A DNA stretch of 35,660 nucleotides from an uncultured Clostridia bacterium (GCA_944341075.1 CALVLV010000021.1:1-35660), one strand, 5' to 3'; shown: positions 25,571-33,760, numbered from the stretch's first letter. Program-made: numbers and translations. The notes: generated by a model from the sequence alone, not told the origin.

Positions 25571-25600
25571 TTGATTTTTTTGCTCCGCGGGTGGTATACT
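25571..25600 (+). promoter_or_regulatory. Candidate promoter of the YwaF-like gene
   Basis: TTGATT (25571-25576), 18-bp spacer, TATACT (25595-25600); leader about 70 nt. Confidence 0.4.
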
Positions 25601-25674
25601 GTAAAAGTAAAATTATTTGCGGCTGCGGCCGCCCTGTATTTACCCTGATTTTTACGGAGATATGCTTAAAGAAT

Positions 25675-26598
25675 ATGAATATTGAATACGGTTCGGCAGG
25701 GTACTTTTTACCCATGCTGATAATTTTTGTTTTTACGGCGGTAATGTACTTTGCCCTCCGCGGCCGCTCTGCCCGTGCGCAGAAGACGGCGGTGTTCGTG
25801 CTCGCGGCGGTAAACGTGCTTCAGCACCTATTAAAGCAGTTCATATATCCGCACTATTGGGGCGACGCCTACCCCGACATGATAAACACCGCCTACAACA
25901 TGTGCGCCGCGCTGATACTTCTCACGCCCTTTGTGCTCTTTTTGCGCGGCACGGTGTTCAAACAGTTTATCGCATATGTGGGCACTGCTGCGGGCCTGCT
26001 TACAATGTTCGTGCCCTATTGGTATATCGGCCAGACTCTGTTCCAGTGTGACGTGCTCCGCTATTACCTGTGCCACGGGTTGCTGTTTGCCACGTCGCTG
26101 CTGCCGGCGCTGTGGGGGCTGTATAAGTTCAGCTGGCGCGATTTCTGGAAGATGCCCTTTGTGTTCTTCTTTGTGCTCATACTTATAATCTTCAACTACT
26201 TTGTGTTCTGGTGCCTGGGCGTAGGAGTGGATAACACGTCGGAGAGCTTTTTCCAGACTATCTCAAACGCCAACCCGCTGTGGGTAATGCACCCCGACGA
26301 GCAGTTCGCCTTTATCATTCCCGTCATAGACTTCTTCACGCCAAACATATTCTTCCCGCAGGGCGAAGGCGGCATGTATACGCCCGTGCTGTGGTACGCC
26401 ATACCGATCACCCTTTTAATGTGGGTGCTCGGCTTTGCGCTGGGCGCGCTTATCGACAGAAAAAACTTTGTATCCGATATGCGCGCGTTTGCCGCTATTT
26501 TCCGCCGCCGCGCAGTGGCAAGGGTGTGCCCCGCTGCGGGAACGCGCGTAAAATACAAAAAACCGCAGTCTGCATTGAAGCGGATAAAATGGCGGTAA
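25675..26598 (+). CDS. YwaF/TIGR02206-like integral membrane protein
   Basis: 307 residues with about seven membrane helices: the first near residues 9-28 (FLPMLIIFVFTAVMYFALR), the last near 238-258. Landmarks of the YwaF (TMEM164-like) family are present: NVLQHLLKQFIYPHYWG, NTAYNMCAALILLTPF, YVGTAAGLLTMFVPYW and RYYLCHGLLFATSLLPALWG (each quoted in part). The open frame extends 89 residues upstream, but that part overlaps the promoter and is not family-like. MNIEYG at 25675 gives a normal start; ACGGAGA lies 14-17 nt before it, rather far. The C-terminal ~45 residues are basic and cytoplasmic. Function of the family is not known. A tandem palindromic repeat follows the gene. Confidence 0.85.
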   Translation: MNIEYGSAGYFLPMLIIFVFTAVMYFALRGRSARAQKTAVFVLAAVNVLQHLLKQFIYPHYWGDAYPDMINTAYNMCAALILLTPFVLFLRGTVFKQFIAYVGTAAGLLTMFVPYWYIGQTLFQCDVLRYYLCHGLLFATSLLPALWGLYKFSWRDFWKMPFVFFFVLILIIFNYFVFWCLGVGVDNTSESFFQTISNANPLWVMHPDEQFAFIIPVIDFFTPNIFFPQGEGGMYTPVLWYAIPITLLMWVLGFALGALIDRKNFVSDMRAFAAIFRRRAVARVCPAAGTRVKYKKPQSALKRIKWR

Positions 26599-26654
26599 TT
26601 GCGGCATATACGCGCCCGTTTTGTGTATTTTTTCGTACGATAAGTACTTTTTGA

Positions 26655-26707
26655 TTGCCCGCGGCATATGTGCGGGTGAATGTATTTGCCCGCGGCATAT
26701 GTGCGGG
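26655..26707. repeat. Two 22-bp direct copies of a palindromic repeat
   Basis: TTGCCCGCGGCATATGTGCGGG-type units at 26655-26676 and 26686-26707 (identical over 22 bp; 31-bp period). Each can form a small CCCGC/GCGGG hairpin. The second is followed by AATTTTATT and may act as a weak terminator for the YwaF-like gene. Confidence 0.8.
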
Positions 26708-26746
26708 GCAATTTTATTGGTGTATAAAATTTTACGGTAGATATAT

Positions 26747-27487
26747 ATGTTCAAAAATTATAAAACCGACCTGTCGTCCTACGTGTTTGCCATGTTCGCC
26801 CTTACGGGCGGATTTTTAGAGGCGTTCACGTTCGCACTGCACGGCGGGGTGTTCTGCAACGCGCAGACAGGCAACCTTGTAATGCTGGTCATCGACTTTG
26901 TGCGTGCCGACTTTGCAGGCGGGCTGCGCTATCTGTATTCCATTCTCGCATATATCGCGGGTATACTTATCTCCACGCTCATACCTGCGCTCTTTAAAAA
27001 GGTCAACTGGCCGCTCGTTGTGACCGCGGTGGAAATTGCCGTGATAACCGCGCTCGCCTTTATTCCCGCAAGCGCGGAAAACTGGTATACATACGTCACC
27101 GTGTCGTTCGTGTGCGCCATTCAGTACAACACGTTCACTAAACTGCGCGGCGTGGCGCTTGCCACGACATTCTGCACCAACAACATCCGTCAGACAGTCA
27201 TGCATTTTTTTGGCGGCGTGCGCGGAAAGGACAGGTCGGAATTTAAAAAGAGCGGTACATATGCCTTTATCATTCTGTGTTTTGCCGCTGGCGCGGCGGT
27301 AGGCGTGCTTTCGGCGGACGCGCTCGGCAACTACTGCATTTTAATATGCGCCGCCCTTCTTTTGCCCGTGCTTGCGCTGTTTGTTGCGGATAGCTCTATC
27401 TCTGTCAGAAGGCGTGCGCGCGAGCATATTGAACAGCATGACGTGCAGATCACGATTGATGACATTGACGGTGGGCGGAACGGATAA
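26747..27487 (+). CDS. YoaK / DUF1275 family membrane protein
   Basis: 246 residues with about six membrane helices. The N-terminal signature FALTGGFLEAFTFALHGGVFCNAQTGNLVML (GGFLEAF and NAQTGNLV are the key parts) is diagnostic of DUF1275, and SFVCAIQYNTFTKLRG...TTFCTNNIRQ covers the second conserved block (CAIQYNTF, TNNIRQ). The C-terminal ~30 residues are polar and probably cytoplasmic. The biochemical role is not known; a transport function has been suggested for the family by its topology. The ribosome binding site is weak. Monocistronic as far as can be seen; the T-box promoter follows about 68 bp later. Confidence 0.93.
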   Translation: MFKNYKTDLSSYVFAMFALTGGFLEAFTFALHGGVFCNAQTGNLVMLVIDFVRADFAGGLRYLYSILAYIAGILISTLIPALFKKVNWPLVVTAVEIAVITALAFIPASAENWYTYVTVSFVCAIQYNTFTKLRGVALATTFCTNNIRQTVMHFFGGVRGKDRSEFKKSGTYAFIILCFAAGAAVGVLSADALGNYCILICAALLLPVLALFVADSSISVRRRAREHIEQHDVQITIDDIDGGRNG

Positions 27488-27554
27488 GTGAAGGTACTGT
27501 TTGGGCACATTGCAAAAATTTTTGCCGCATTGCAAAAAACTTTCGCTGCAGGGG

Positions 27555-27583
27555 TTGACAAAACTTAAAGCGCGGCTTATAAT
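27555..27583 (+). promoter_or_regulatory. Perfect consensus promoter of the T-box/trpB unit
   Basis: TTGACA (27555-27560), 17 bp, TATAAT (27578-27583). Full consensus, as expected for a unit governed by attenuation. Confidence 0.88.
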
Positions 27584-27589
27584 GGCATT

Positions 27590-27937
27590 AATTTAATAGA
27601 CTAAATCGTTGAAGTAAAAAGTAATCTGCAAAAAACTTCCTTTTAAGAGAGCCCCGGGCGGTGGAAGCGGGGCGGCGGTTGCAGGTGAATGGGTTACTGA
27701 GAGCGGGCGTGAAGGGTGGCGTTGCCTTTGCAGGCGGCATTTGCGTAGCGTCCGACGGGTCTTTCCCGTTACAGAAAGAGGGCATTGTCTGATGCCCGTA
27801 AACAAGGCTGCTTTAATAAAACGGCAGGGCATATGGCTTAAGCAACGCATATACCTTACCATATAAAAGGGCAGTGAAATTGGGTGGCAACACGGATAAA
27901 TTCGTCCCAAACGGATTTACCCGTGTTTTTTGTTTTT
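27590..27937 (+). promoter_or_regulatory. T-box riboswitch, tryptophan-type
   Basis: A T-box leader senses uncharged tRNA and allows read-through when the amino acid is scarce. Stem I base: AGTAAT (27620-27625) with ATTACT-like GTTACT (27693-27698), plus CTGCAA/TTGCAG. The specifier loop GTGAATGGG (27685-27693) contains UGG (27690-27692), the Trp codon. Stem I carries the usual GAGAGCC and GGTGGAAGC elements. The antiterminator T-box is GGGTGGCAACACGG (27882-27894), whose UGGC (27885-27888) would pair with a GCCA tRNA 3' end, matching a G discriminator as in bacterial tRNA-Trp. The terminator stem is 27891-27905/27911-27925 with a T-rich tail to 27939. Specifier reading could in principle be AUG, but UGGC argues against Met. 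Confidence 0.88.
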
Positions 27938-28143
27938 TTGCCGCTTTTCTATTGCGCAGGCCCGCCGCGCGGGCGGCGCCATAAAGGGGTAAAAACGGCA
28001 ATTGACCGCCACATATGTGCAAAATAAACAGGTTTGGGCTATTAAAGAATTTCAGCCGCGCATGCGCCGCGTGCAAAAAATATTACCAAGTGCGTTCGGC
28101 CATGCAAATAAGACGGCACAGACAGAAAAAGGAGGAAAAAATC

Positions 28144-29514
28144 ATGTCTGCAAAAAAAATCCCTTACAAAATGTATCTTTCCGAAGAAGAGATGCCCAAA
28201 ACCTGGCTCAACTTAAAGGCATTCATGCCAGACCAGCACGACCCGTTTTTAAACCCCGCCACGGGCAAGCCGTGCACGGCGGAGGAGCTTGAGGCGGTGT
28301 TCTGCACCGAGTGCGTGGAGCAGGAGCTGAACAGCACGGACAGGGAGATAGAGATCCCCGCCGACATACGCAACTTTTACAAGACATTCCGCCCCTCGCC
28401 GCTGGTGCGCGCATACTTTTTAGAGGAGATGCTTAAAACTCCCGCCCAAATTTACTACAAGTTCGAAGGCAACAACACATCCGGTTCGCACAAGCTAAAC
28501 TCTGCCGCCGCGCAGGCCTACTACGCAAAAAAGCAGGGGCTGACTTCCGTCACTACCGAGACGGGCGCGGGGCAGTGGGGAACGGCGCTTGCCATGGCGT
28601 GCGCCTTTTACGGGCTTGACTTAAAGGTGTTCATGGTAAAGACCTCTTACGAGCAGAAACCCTACCGCAAGGAGGTAATGAAGACTTACGGCGCAGACGT
28701 GGTCGCCTCCCCTTCCGATACCACCGAGGCGGGCAGGAAGATACTCTCCGAATTCCCCGGCACGGGCGGTTCGCTCGGCTGCGCCATTGCCGAGGCTGTG
28801 GAAACGGCCGTCAAAACGCAAAACTGCCGCTATGTTCTCGGCTCGGTGCTCGACCACGTGCTTTTGCACCAGACGGTGATAGGCCAGGAGAGCAAAATAG
28901 CGCTCGATAAATACGGCGTACAGCCGGACGTGGTAATAGGTTGCGCGGGCGGCGGCTCTAACTTCGGCGGGCTGATCGCGCCGTTTATGGCGGAAAAGCT
29001 GCAGGGCAAAAACAATATAGACTTTATTGGCGTAGAACCTGCAAGCTGCCCCTCTATGTCGCGCGGAAAGTACGCATACGACTTCTGCGACAGCGCAAAA
29101 ATAACGCCGCTTGCCAAAATGTATACGCTCGGCTGCGGGTTCATGCCCTCGCCCGACCATGCTGGCGGCTTAAGGTACCACGGAATGAGCCCCGTCGTCT
29201 CCAAACTGTATCACGACGGTTATATGCGCGTGCGCGCCGTAAAGCAGACCGAGGTGTTTGCCGCCGCCGAAAAGTTTGCCCGCTGCGAAGGCATATTGCC
29301 CGCGCCCGAATCGTCCCACGCCATAAAGGTGGCCATGGACGAGGCGATAAAGTGCCGCGAAACGGGCGAAAAGAAGGTAATTTTGTTCGGCCTCACAGGC
29401 ACGGGCTACTTCGACCTTGCCGCATACAAGTCGTTTAACGAGGGCACGATGAAAGATTATATTCCCACCGAAGAAGACCTTGCCCGCGGCTTTGCCAGCT
29501 TGCCCAGGCTTTAA
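28144..29514 (+). CDS. trpB2: TrpB2-type tryptophan synthase beta chain (PLP enzyme)
   Basis: 456 residues, longer than classical TrpB (about 400), as in the TrpB2 subgroup. It would convert indole and serine to tryptophan. The PLP lysine is Lys117 in NNTSGSHKLNSA; the substrate loop ETGAGQWGTALA (139-150) and the phosphate-binding CAGGGSNFGGL are intact, with the N-terminal PTPLVRA-like RPSPLVRA. The ATG at 28144 follows AAAGGAGG; the open frame upstream to 28015 is leader sequence. No trpA or other trp gene is in the window, so this enzyme may salvage free indole. Control by the Trp-type T-box fits the role well and supports tryptophan as product. A terminator at 29544 closes the unit. Confidence 0.95.
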   Translation: MSAKKIPYKMYLSEEEMPKTWLNLKAFMPDQHDPFLNPATGKPCTAEELEAVFCTECVEQELNSTDREIEIPADIRNFYKTFRPSPLVRAYFLEEMLKTPAQIYYKFEGNNTSGSHKLNSAAAQAYYAKKQGLTSVTTETGAGQWGTALAMACAFYGLDLKVFMVKTSYEQKPYRKEVMKTYGADVVASPSDTTEAGRKILSEFPGTGGSLGCAIAEAVETAVKTQNCRYVLGSVLDHVLLHQTVIGQESKIALDKYGVQPDVVIGCAGGGSNFGGLIAPFMAEKLQGKNNIDFIGVEPASCPSMSRGKYAYDFCDSAKITPLAKMYTLGCGFMPSPDHAGGLRYHGMSPVVSKLYHDGYMRVRAVKQTEVFAAAEKFARCEGILPAPESSHAIKVAMDEAIKCRETGEKKVILFGLTGTGYFDLAAYKSFNEGTMKDYIPTEEDLARGFASLPRL

Positions 29515-29543
29515 CCGGCCCTTACCGCATAACTTAAATTTCT

Positions 29544-29575
29544 GCCTCCCCTGTCACAGGGGGAGGCGATTTTTT
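29544..29575 (+). terminator. Terminator of the trpB2 unit
   Basis: Stem GCCTCCCC/GGGGAGGC-type (29544-29551/29560-29567) followed by ATTTTTT (29569-29575). Confidence 0.88.
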
Positions 29576-29642
29576 GGGCAGTGCTGCATAATTTTGCGTA
29601 ATATCTTGGGAGTGCCTGAAAGGTGTTTAACTTAAATAAATA

Positions 29643-29805
29643 TGTCATTTCGACTAAGTGAGCGAAGCGAACGCATGGAGAAATCTCTTTGTCCGCACTA
29701 TAGCCTCCTCTAATAGGGGAGGTGCCTTGCGCAAGCGTATGTGAGAGCGAGGCGGAAGGATTTTTTTGAGATTTCTCCACTCGCTGTCGCTCGGTCGAAA
29801 TGACA
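29643..29805. repeat. Inverted-repeat intergenic element, copy 2
   Basis: Left arm TGTCATTTCGAC (29643-29654) and GGAGAAATCTC (29677-29687); right arm GAGATTTCTCC (29768-29778) and GTCGAAATGACA (29794-29805). The arms are exact reverse complements at their ends. The interior holds a CCTCC/GGAGG hairpin (CCTCCTCTAATAGGGGAGG, 29705-29723) and a GCGAGGCGGAAGGATTT segment. Non-coding. Confidence 0.75.
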
Positions 29806-29870
29806 GATAATAAATATGGCGGATAATAAATAAACACACCATTCGTCAACTCCTTAATATCTGCATATTG

Positions 29871-29899
29871 TTGCATTTTTGCACCTGTTGTAGTATAAT
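29871..29899 (+). promoter_or_regulatory. Promoter of asnA
   Basis: TTGCAT (29871-29876), 17 bp, TATAAT (29894-29899); leader about 57 nt. A second TATAAT at 29924 lacks a good -35. Confidence 0.6.
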
Positions 29900-29963
29900 T
29901 ATAAAAATAGTTAATATTTGCGGTATAATTATTCAAATAAGTAAAATGTGAGGTGGTGCAGAT

Positions 29964-30947
29964 ATGTACAAGTCAAAACTCGATCTCATGCAAACCGAGC
30001 GCGCCATAAAATACCTTAAGGCCACGTTTGAAGGCGAACTTTCAAAGGCGCTCAACTTAACGCGCATAAGCGCGCCGCTGTTCGTTACGCGTTCAAGCGG
30101 CCTCAACGACAACTTAAACGGCGTGGAGCGCCCCGTCGCCTTCGATGTGAAGGCCACCGGCGAAACGGTGGAGGTGGTGCACAGCCTTGCCAAGTGGAAG
30201 CGCCATGCACTTGCAAAGTATGGCTTTGAACGCGGCAGCGGGCTGTATACCGACATGAACGCCATCCGCCGCGACGAGGATATGGACGCCCTTCACTCAA
30301 TCTACGTAGACCAGTGGGACTGGGAGGTGGTCATAGGGCGAGAGGACAGAACGGTGGACTTTCTTAAAAATACCGTGCGCAAGATCTACGCCGCAATGCT
30401 TGCCACTGCACATCAGCTGTGCGCCGCCTACCCCGCGCTGTCGTGCGATCTCCCGCAGGAAATAACCTTTGTCACCTCGCAGCAGCTGGAGGACGAGTAC
30501 CCTGATCTTACGCCCAAGGATAGGGAGCGCGAGTGCGTTAAAAAGTGCGGCGCGGCATTTGTTATGGGCATAGGCGGCAAACTGCGTTCTGGCGAAAAGC
30601 ACGACGGCCGCGCGCCCGACTACGACGACTGGGCACTAAACGGCGACATAATTTTGTACTATCCCCTTCTGGACTGTGCGTTCGAGGTGTCGTCCATGGG
30701 CATACGCGTAGACGAAAAAAGCCTTGTAGAGCAGCTGAAGGCCGAAAACTGCATGGAAAGGCTTGCCCTTCCCTTTCACAAGGCGCTTGCGGCGGGGCAG
30801 CTCCCCCTGACTATGGGCGGCGGCATAGGGCAGTCGCGCCTTTCAATGTTCATACTGCAAAAAATGCACATAGGCGAAGTTCAGGTATCTGTATGGGATA
30901 AAAAGAACCTTGACTTCTGCAAAGAAAACAATATACAGCTGATGTAA
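29964..30947 (+). CDS. asnA: Aspartate-ammonia ligase (asparagine synthetase A)
   Basis: 327 residues, matching the ~330-residue AsnA family. It makes asparagine from aspartate, ammonia and ATP (forming AMP) and has a class II aminoacyl-tRNA synthetase-like fold. Diagnostic segments: RSSGLNDNLNGVERPV (about 43-58), VVHSLAKWKRHAL (70-82), SIYVDQWDWE (112-121), and the C-terminal LPLTMGGGIGQSRL (about 286-299). The start MYKSKLDL with GAGGTGGTG upstream is normal. It has its own promoter and no neighbouring amino-acid genes. No T-box was seen in its short leader. Confidence 0.97.
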   Translation: MYKSKLDLMQTERAIKYLKATFEGELSKALNLTRISAPLFVTRSSGLNDNLNGVERPVAFDVKATGETVEVVHSLAKWKRHALAKYGFERGSGLYTDMNAIRRDEDMDALHSIYVDQWDWEVVIGREDRTVDFLKNTVRKIYAAMLATAHQLCAAYPALSCDLPQEITFVTSQQLEDEYPDLTPKDRERECVKKCGAAFVMGIGGKLRSGEKHDGRAPDYDDWALNGDIILYYPLLDCAFEVSSMGIRVDEKSLVEQLKAENCMERLALPFHKALAAGQLPLTMGGGIGQSRLSMFILQKMHIGEVQVSVWDKKNLDFCKENNIQLM

Positions 30948-31042
30948 ATAAAATTTATCTTTGCATAGTGTTATGTGAAGAATAATGCGTTATTGACAAT
31001 ATATATTTTCATTATATGCATGGTTATATGTGCAATATAGTT

Positions 31043-31079
31043 GCGGCGGGCACAATTTGTGCCTGCCGCTTTCAGTTTT
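31043..31079 (+). terminator. Terminator-like hairpin after asnA
   Basis: Stem GCGGCGGGCACAA/TTGTGCCTGCCGC (31043-31055/31057-31069, one G-T pair, tight loop), then TTTCAGTTTT. Moderate T-run. Confidence 0.6.
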
Positions 31080-31160
31080 AAGTAAAATTATTGCTTTGTA
31101 TGCTGTTTGCGGCACTGTAAAACGCAGGCAAATTTTAACTTAAATATTCAGCTCAAATTG

Positions 31161-31196
31161 TTGTAAAATGTTTTTAACCGTGGTATAATAATACCA
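31161..31196 (+). promoter_or_regulatory. Promoter with palindrome at the -10 box, DUF1858 gene
   Basis: TTGTAA (31161-31166), 17 bp, TATAAT (31184-31189). The -10 lies inside TGGTAT-AATA-ATACCA (31181-31196), a perfect 6-bp inverted repeat that could be an operator. Confidence 0.6.
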
Positions 31197-31226
31197 AATT
31201 AAAAGATTTTGACAGGAGATACAGTT

Positions 31227-31424
31227 ATGGCAAAGATAACCAAAGATACGCTTATCGTCGATTGCCTTAAAATCAACCCCAACAGCGCTGAGATACTCAT
31301 GTCCGTCGGCATGCACTGCATAGGCTGCGCAATGGCCCACGGCGAAACTATCGAAGAGGCCGTTTTTGTTCACGGCAACGACCTTGATAAGCTGCTTGAA
31401 AAGCTCAACGAAGGCGTTGAATAA
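31227..31424 (+). CDS. DUF1858 domain protein (redox-disulfide type)
   Basis: 65-residue single-domain protein. The core ITKDTLIVDCLKINPNSAEILMSVGMHCIGC contains the typical DUF1858 pattern (LIVDCLKINP; MHCIGCAMAHGETIEEA) with a Cys-x2-Cys pair (about Cys32 and Cys35) just after GMH. Such proteins are often linked to hybrid-cluster proteins or nitrite/NO-related genes and may act as redox or cluster-binding partners; no such neighbour is present. AGGAG precedes the ATG at 31227; a TTG at 31209 lies upstream of that site and is not used. Own promoter and terminator. Confidence 0.93.
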   Translation: MAKITKDTLIVDCLKINPNSAEILMSVGMHCIGCAMAHGETIEEAVFVHGNDLDKLLEKLNEGVE

Positions 31425-31450
31425 TTTTTACGGCATGCTAAACGTGTAAA

Positions 31451-31483
31451 AAGGCGGCGGAGTTTTTCTGCCGCCTTGACTTT
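31451..31483 (+). terminator. Terminator of the DUF1858 gene
   Basis: Stem AAGGCGGCGG/CTGCCGCCTT (31451-31460/31468-31477, one G-T pair), then GACTTTT. Confidence 0.75.
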
Positions 31484-31586
31484 TATATTATGTATTAATT
31501 TTTATGCGGCGGCACACTGTTGCGCGCTTTGATTTTTGCGCATGATTTTTGTAGCGCCGCGCGGCGCGAATTTACGGAGGCAGACA

Positions 31587-32333
31587 ATGGATACCGAAAA
31601 GACTTATACATACGACCAGATAGAACAGCTCAAAAGCACTGTGGCGCAGTCGCGCAATATGGTGTTTTTCGGCGGCGCTGGCGTCAGCACAGAGAGCGGC
31701 ATACCCGATTTCCGCTCGGCGGAGGGACTGTATAATCAGAACAGCGGCAAGTCGTATCCGCCCGAACAGATCCTTTCCGCCACCTTTTTCCGCACGAACA
31801 CGCTTGACTTTTTCGACTTTTACCGCAGCAAAATGCTCTATCCGCAGGCAAAGCCGAACGCCGCACACTACAAGCTTGCCGAATGGGAGAGGGAGGGCAG
31901 GCTGAGCGCCGTTATAACGCAGAACATAGACGGCCTTCATCAGGCGGCGGGCAGCAAAAATGTGTTTGAACTGCACGGCAGCGTATGGCGCAACCATTGC
32001 ACGCGGTGCGGCAAAAGTTACCCCCTTGAAGATATACTCAATTGCAACGGCATTCCGCGCTGTTCCTGCGGCGGAGTAATAAAGCCCGATGTGGTGCTGT
32101 ATGAAGAGCAGCTTGACGGGGCCGTGCTTCATGGCGCCATAAATGCGTTGCGGGTCGCCGATACGCTCATAGTTGCGGGTACTTCGCTCAACGTATATCC
32201 CGCCGCGGGGCTCATCGATTACTTTGGCGGCAAAAAGCTAATAGTTATCAATAAAAGCCGCTTGAATGTAGGCGGCCTGAGCGATATCCTCGCCATCCAA
32301 GGGCCTGTGGGTGAAGTTCTCTCAAAAGTATAA
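31587..32333 (+). CDS. NAD-dependent protein deacylase, Sir2 family
   Basis: 248 residues, standard length for a bacterial sirtuin. NAD site GAGVSTESGIPDFRS (30-44); QNID (112-115); catalytic His130 in ELHGSV; zinc ribbon Cys138, Cys141 (CTRC) and Cys159, Cys161 (CSCGG); GTSLNVYPAAGLI (198-210). The second zinc pair is C-x-C rather than C-x2-C, a known variation. It removes acyl groups from protein lysines using NAD. The ATG at 31587 follows CGGAGG; upstream in-frame ATGs (31536, 31542) have no such site. Likely monocistronic, ending at a terminator at 32433. CobB-like, but I do not assign that symbol. Confidence 0.96.
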   Translation: MDTEKTYTYDQIEQLKSTVAQSRNMVFFGGAGVSTESGIPDFRSAEGLYNQNSGKSYPPEQILSATFFRTNTLDFFDFYRSKMLYPQAKPNAAHYKLAEWEREGRLSAVITQNIDGLHQAAGSKNVFELHGSVWRNHCTRCGKSYPLEDILNCNGIPRCSCGGVIKPDVVLYEEQLDGAVLHGAINALRVADTLIVAGTSLNVYPAAGLIDYFGGKKLIVINKSRLNVGGLSDILAIQGPVGEVLSKV

Positions 32334-32432
32334 CGGCAGGCGTTGCGGCTGCAAATATAACGACAGGCGTCGTGGCCGCGATTGGCGGCCATATATGCCC
32401 GTTTTAACCATGTAAAATATACTTCAGTTTTG

Positions 32433-32473
32433 GCGGCACGCCGCGGTTTACACCGCGGTGCGCCGCTTTTTTT
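32433..32473 (+). terminator. Terminator downstream of the sirtuin gene
   Basis: Long stem GCGGC-A-CGCCGCGGT with complement (32433-32447/32452-32466; one A-C mismatch), then T7. About 100 bp after the stop codon. Confidence 0.88.
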
Positions 32474-32511
32474 GCAATATAAAGTGTTATACATTGTAAA
32501 TTGCATAATCG

Positions 32512-32527
32512 GCGGCATATATGCCGC
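32512..32527. repeat. 16-bp perfect palindrome GCGGCATATATGCCGC
   Basis: Intergenic self-complementary site, related in sequence to the 26655-26707 repeats and to CATATATG words at 4353-4363, 17540 and 32389. May be an operator or the remnant of a repeat family. Confidence 0.5.
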
Positions 32528-32573
32528 AACTATTGTAATACCATAACCATGCAGCGCTGGAAAAATTTTTGCA

Positions 32574-32602
32574 TTGACTGAATGTGTGCGCCTATGTATA
32601 AT
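32574..32602 (+). promoter_or_regulatory. Promoter of the NlpC/P60 lipoprotein gene
   Basis: TTGACT (32574-32579), 17 bp, TATAAT (32597-32602); leader about 90 nt. Confidence 0.8.
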
Positions 32603-32698
32603 TTAACCCGTAAGCAATTTCAGCACTCAGCTGACATGGCCGTGCGACGGAATTCACCACATAACTTTAACGCTACGGCCTGCTTACAGGAGGAAAAA

Positions 32699-33577
32699 AT
32701 GAAAAACAAACTGTTTATTATTCTTGCGGCGCTGGCGGCGCTCACAATGGCGGGCTGCGCGGCGTCGGGCGCGGACGACGGAGTGCAGCAACTGCCCGAA
32801 GGTGAAGAGATCGTCGGCGAGGGCGCTCCCGGCGATGGCGACCCGGAGGGCGGCGATGGTGAGGACATACCTGTCATCGGCGGAGGTGACGGCGGAGAGG
32901 CCCGGCCCGAGCCCGAACCCGAACAGCCGCCCGCAGTTGAGTATAAAAAATATGTGACGCTCACATCCGACGGCGTGAATATCCGCAAGGGCGCGGGAAC
33001 CAATTATTCGGTGCTCGGCGCGGCAGAAAAGGCCACAAGCTATATCTACCTGGGCGAGGAAAACGGCTTTTACAAGGTGTATTACAAAAACAGCATTGCG
33101 TACATATCCAAAAAGTACAGCAAGATAGACAGCATGCAGGCCAGCCCCGACGAGCAGGTTGAAAGCGTTATATACGAAGGTACAAAGCTGCTGGGCACCA
33201 CATATGTTTACGGCGCAACGCGCTATCACGACGGCAAGGGCAACAAAATAAAGGGCTTCACGCTTTCGGCATTCGACTGCTCGTCGCTGATGCAGTACAT
33301 GTTCTATATGGGCGCGGACGGGCATCTCCTAGGCCTTACCACGCGCAACCAGGTGTTGCAGGGCACTACCGTTGCCCGCTCAGACTTGCAGCGCGGCGAC
33401 CTTATGTTCTTCACCAACGCCCAGCGCTACAATAAAAAGGGAGTGGAGCGCATAGGCCACGTGGCGCTGTACCTGGGCGATAACCTCATTCTGCACACCG
33501 CATCCGACTATGCCAAGATAGAGGAGATTTCCGCCACCCGCTGGAAGTACTACATTCAGGCCCAGCGCATGGTTTAA
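32699..33577 (+). CDS. SH3 - NlpC/P60 cell-wall hydrolase lipoprotein
   Basis: 292 residues. Signal peptide with lipobox (TMAGC, lipid Cys20), then a disordered Gly/Asp/Glu/Pro-rich linker (about 25-80), a bacterial SH3 domain (about 85-140, starting YVTLTSDGVNIRKGAG), and an NlpC/P60 domain (about 153-292). Catalytic Cys194 in AFDCSSLMQYM and His254 in RIGHVALYLG; His266 (LILHT) is the likely third residue. Such proteins cut peptide bonds of peptidoglycan stem peptides outside the cell. A short insertion (YHDGKGNKIKGFTLS) before the Cys replaces the usual GGTSP-G loop. AGGAGG before the ATG at 32699 decides the start over an upstream in-frame ATG at 32582. Confidence 0.95.
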   Translation: MKNKLFIILAALAALTMAGCAASGADDGVQQLPEGEEIVGEGAPGDGDPEGGDGEDIPVIGGGDGGEARPEPEPEQPPAVEYKKYVTLTSDGVNIRKGAGTNYSVLGAAEKATSYIYLGEENGFYKVYYKNSIAYISKKYSKIDSMQASPDEQVESVIYEGTKLLGTTYVYGATRYHDGKGNKIKGFTLSAFDCSSLMQYMFYMGADGHLLGLTTRNQVLQGTTVARSDLQRGDLMFFTNAQRYNKKGVERIGHVALYLGDNLILHTASDYAKIEEISATRWKYYIQAQRMV

Positions 33578-33660
33578 CCGCCCTGTGCATTTTAAATTGG
33601 TGCCATAATATGCCGCAATAAGCGGCATTTTAAGTAAGTTTTGTAAAGTGTTTTTTATGT

Positions 33661-33687
33661 GTGCCGCCGCGCGCTGCGCGGCGGCAC
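33661..33687. other. GC hairpin in intergenic region
   Basis: Perfect 12-bp stem (33661-33672/33676-33687, GTGCCGCCGCGC) with 3-nt loop, followed by TTCC only. Could be a weak terminator for the lipoprotein gene 84 bp upstream. Confidence 0.6.
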
Positions 33688-33760
33688 TTCCGTAACTTAA
33701 GGAAGGCTGTAATTGGCACGATTTTCTTTGTAACGACATCTTTGGCAGTTGTCTGTTTCT

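Noticed and set aside
26655-26707. CRISPR array
   Set aside because: Only two repeat units with a 9-bp gap and no cas genes; this is a palindromic tandem repeat, not a CRISPR.
29511-29936. 141-residue open frame on the minus strand
   Set aside because: It spans the trpB2 terminator, the inverted-repeat element and the asnA promoter; an artefact of repeat sequence.
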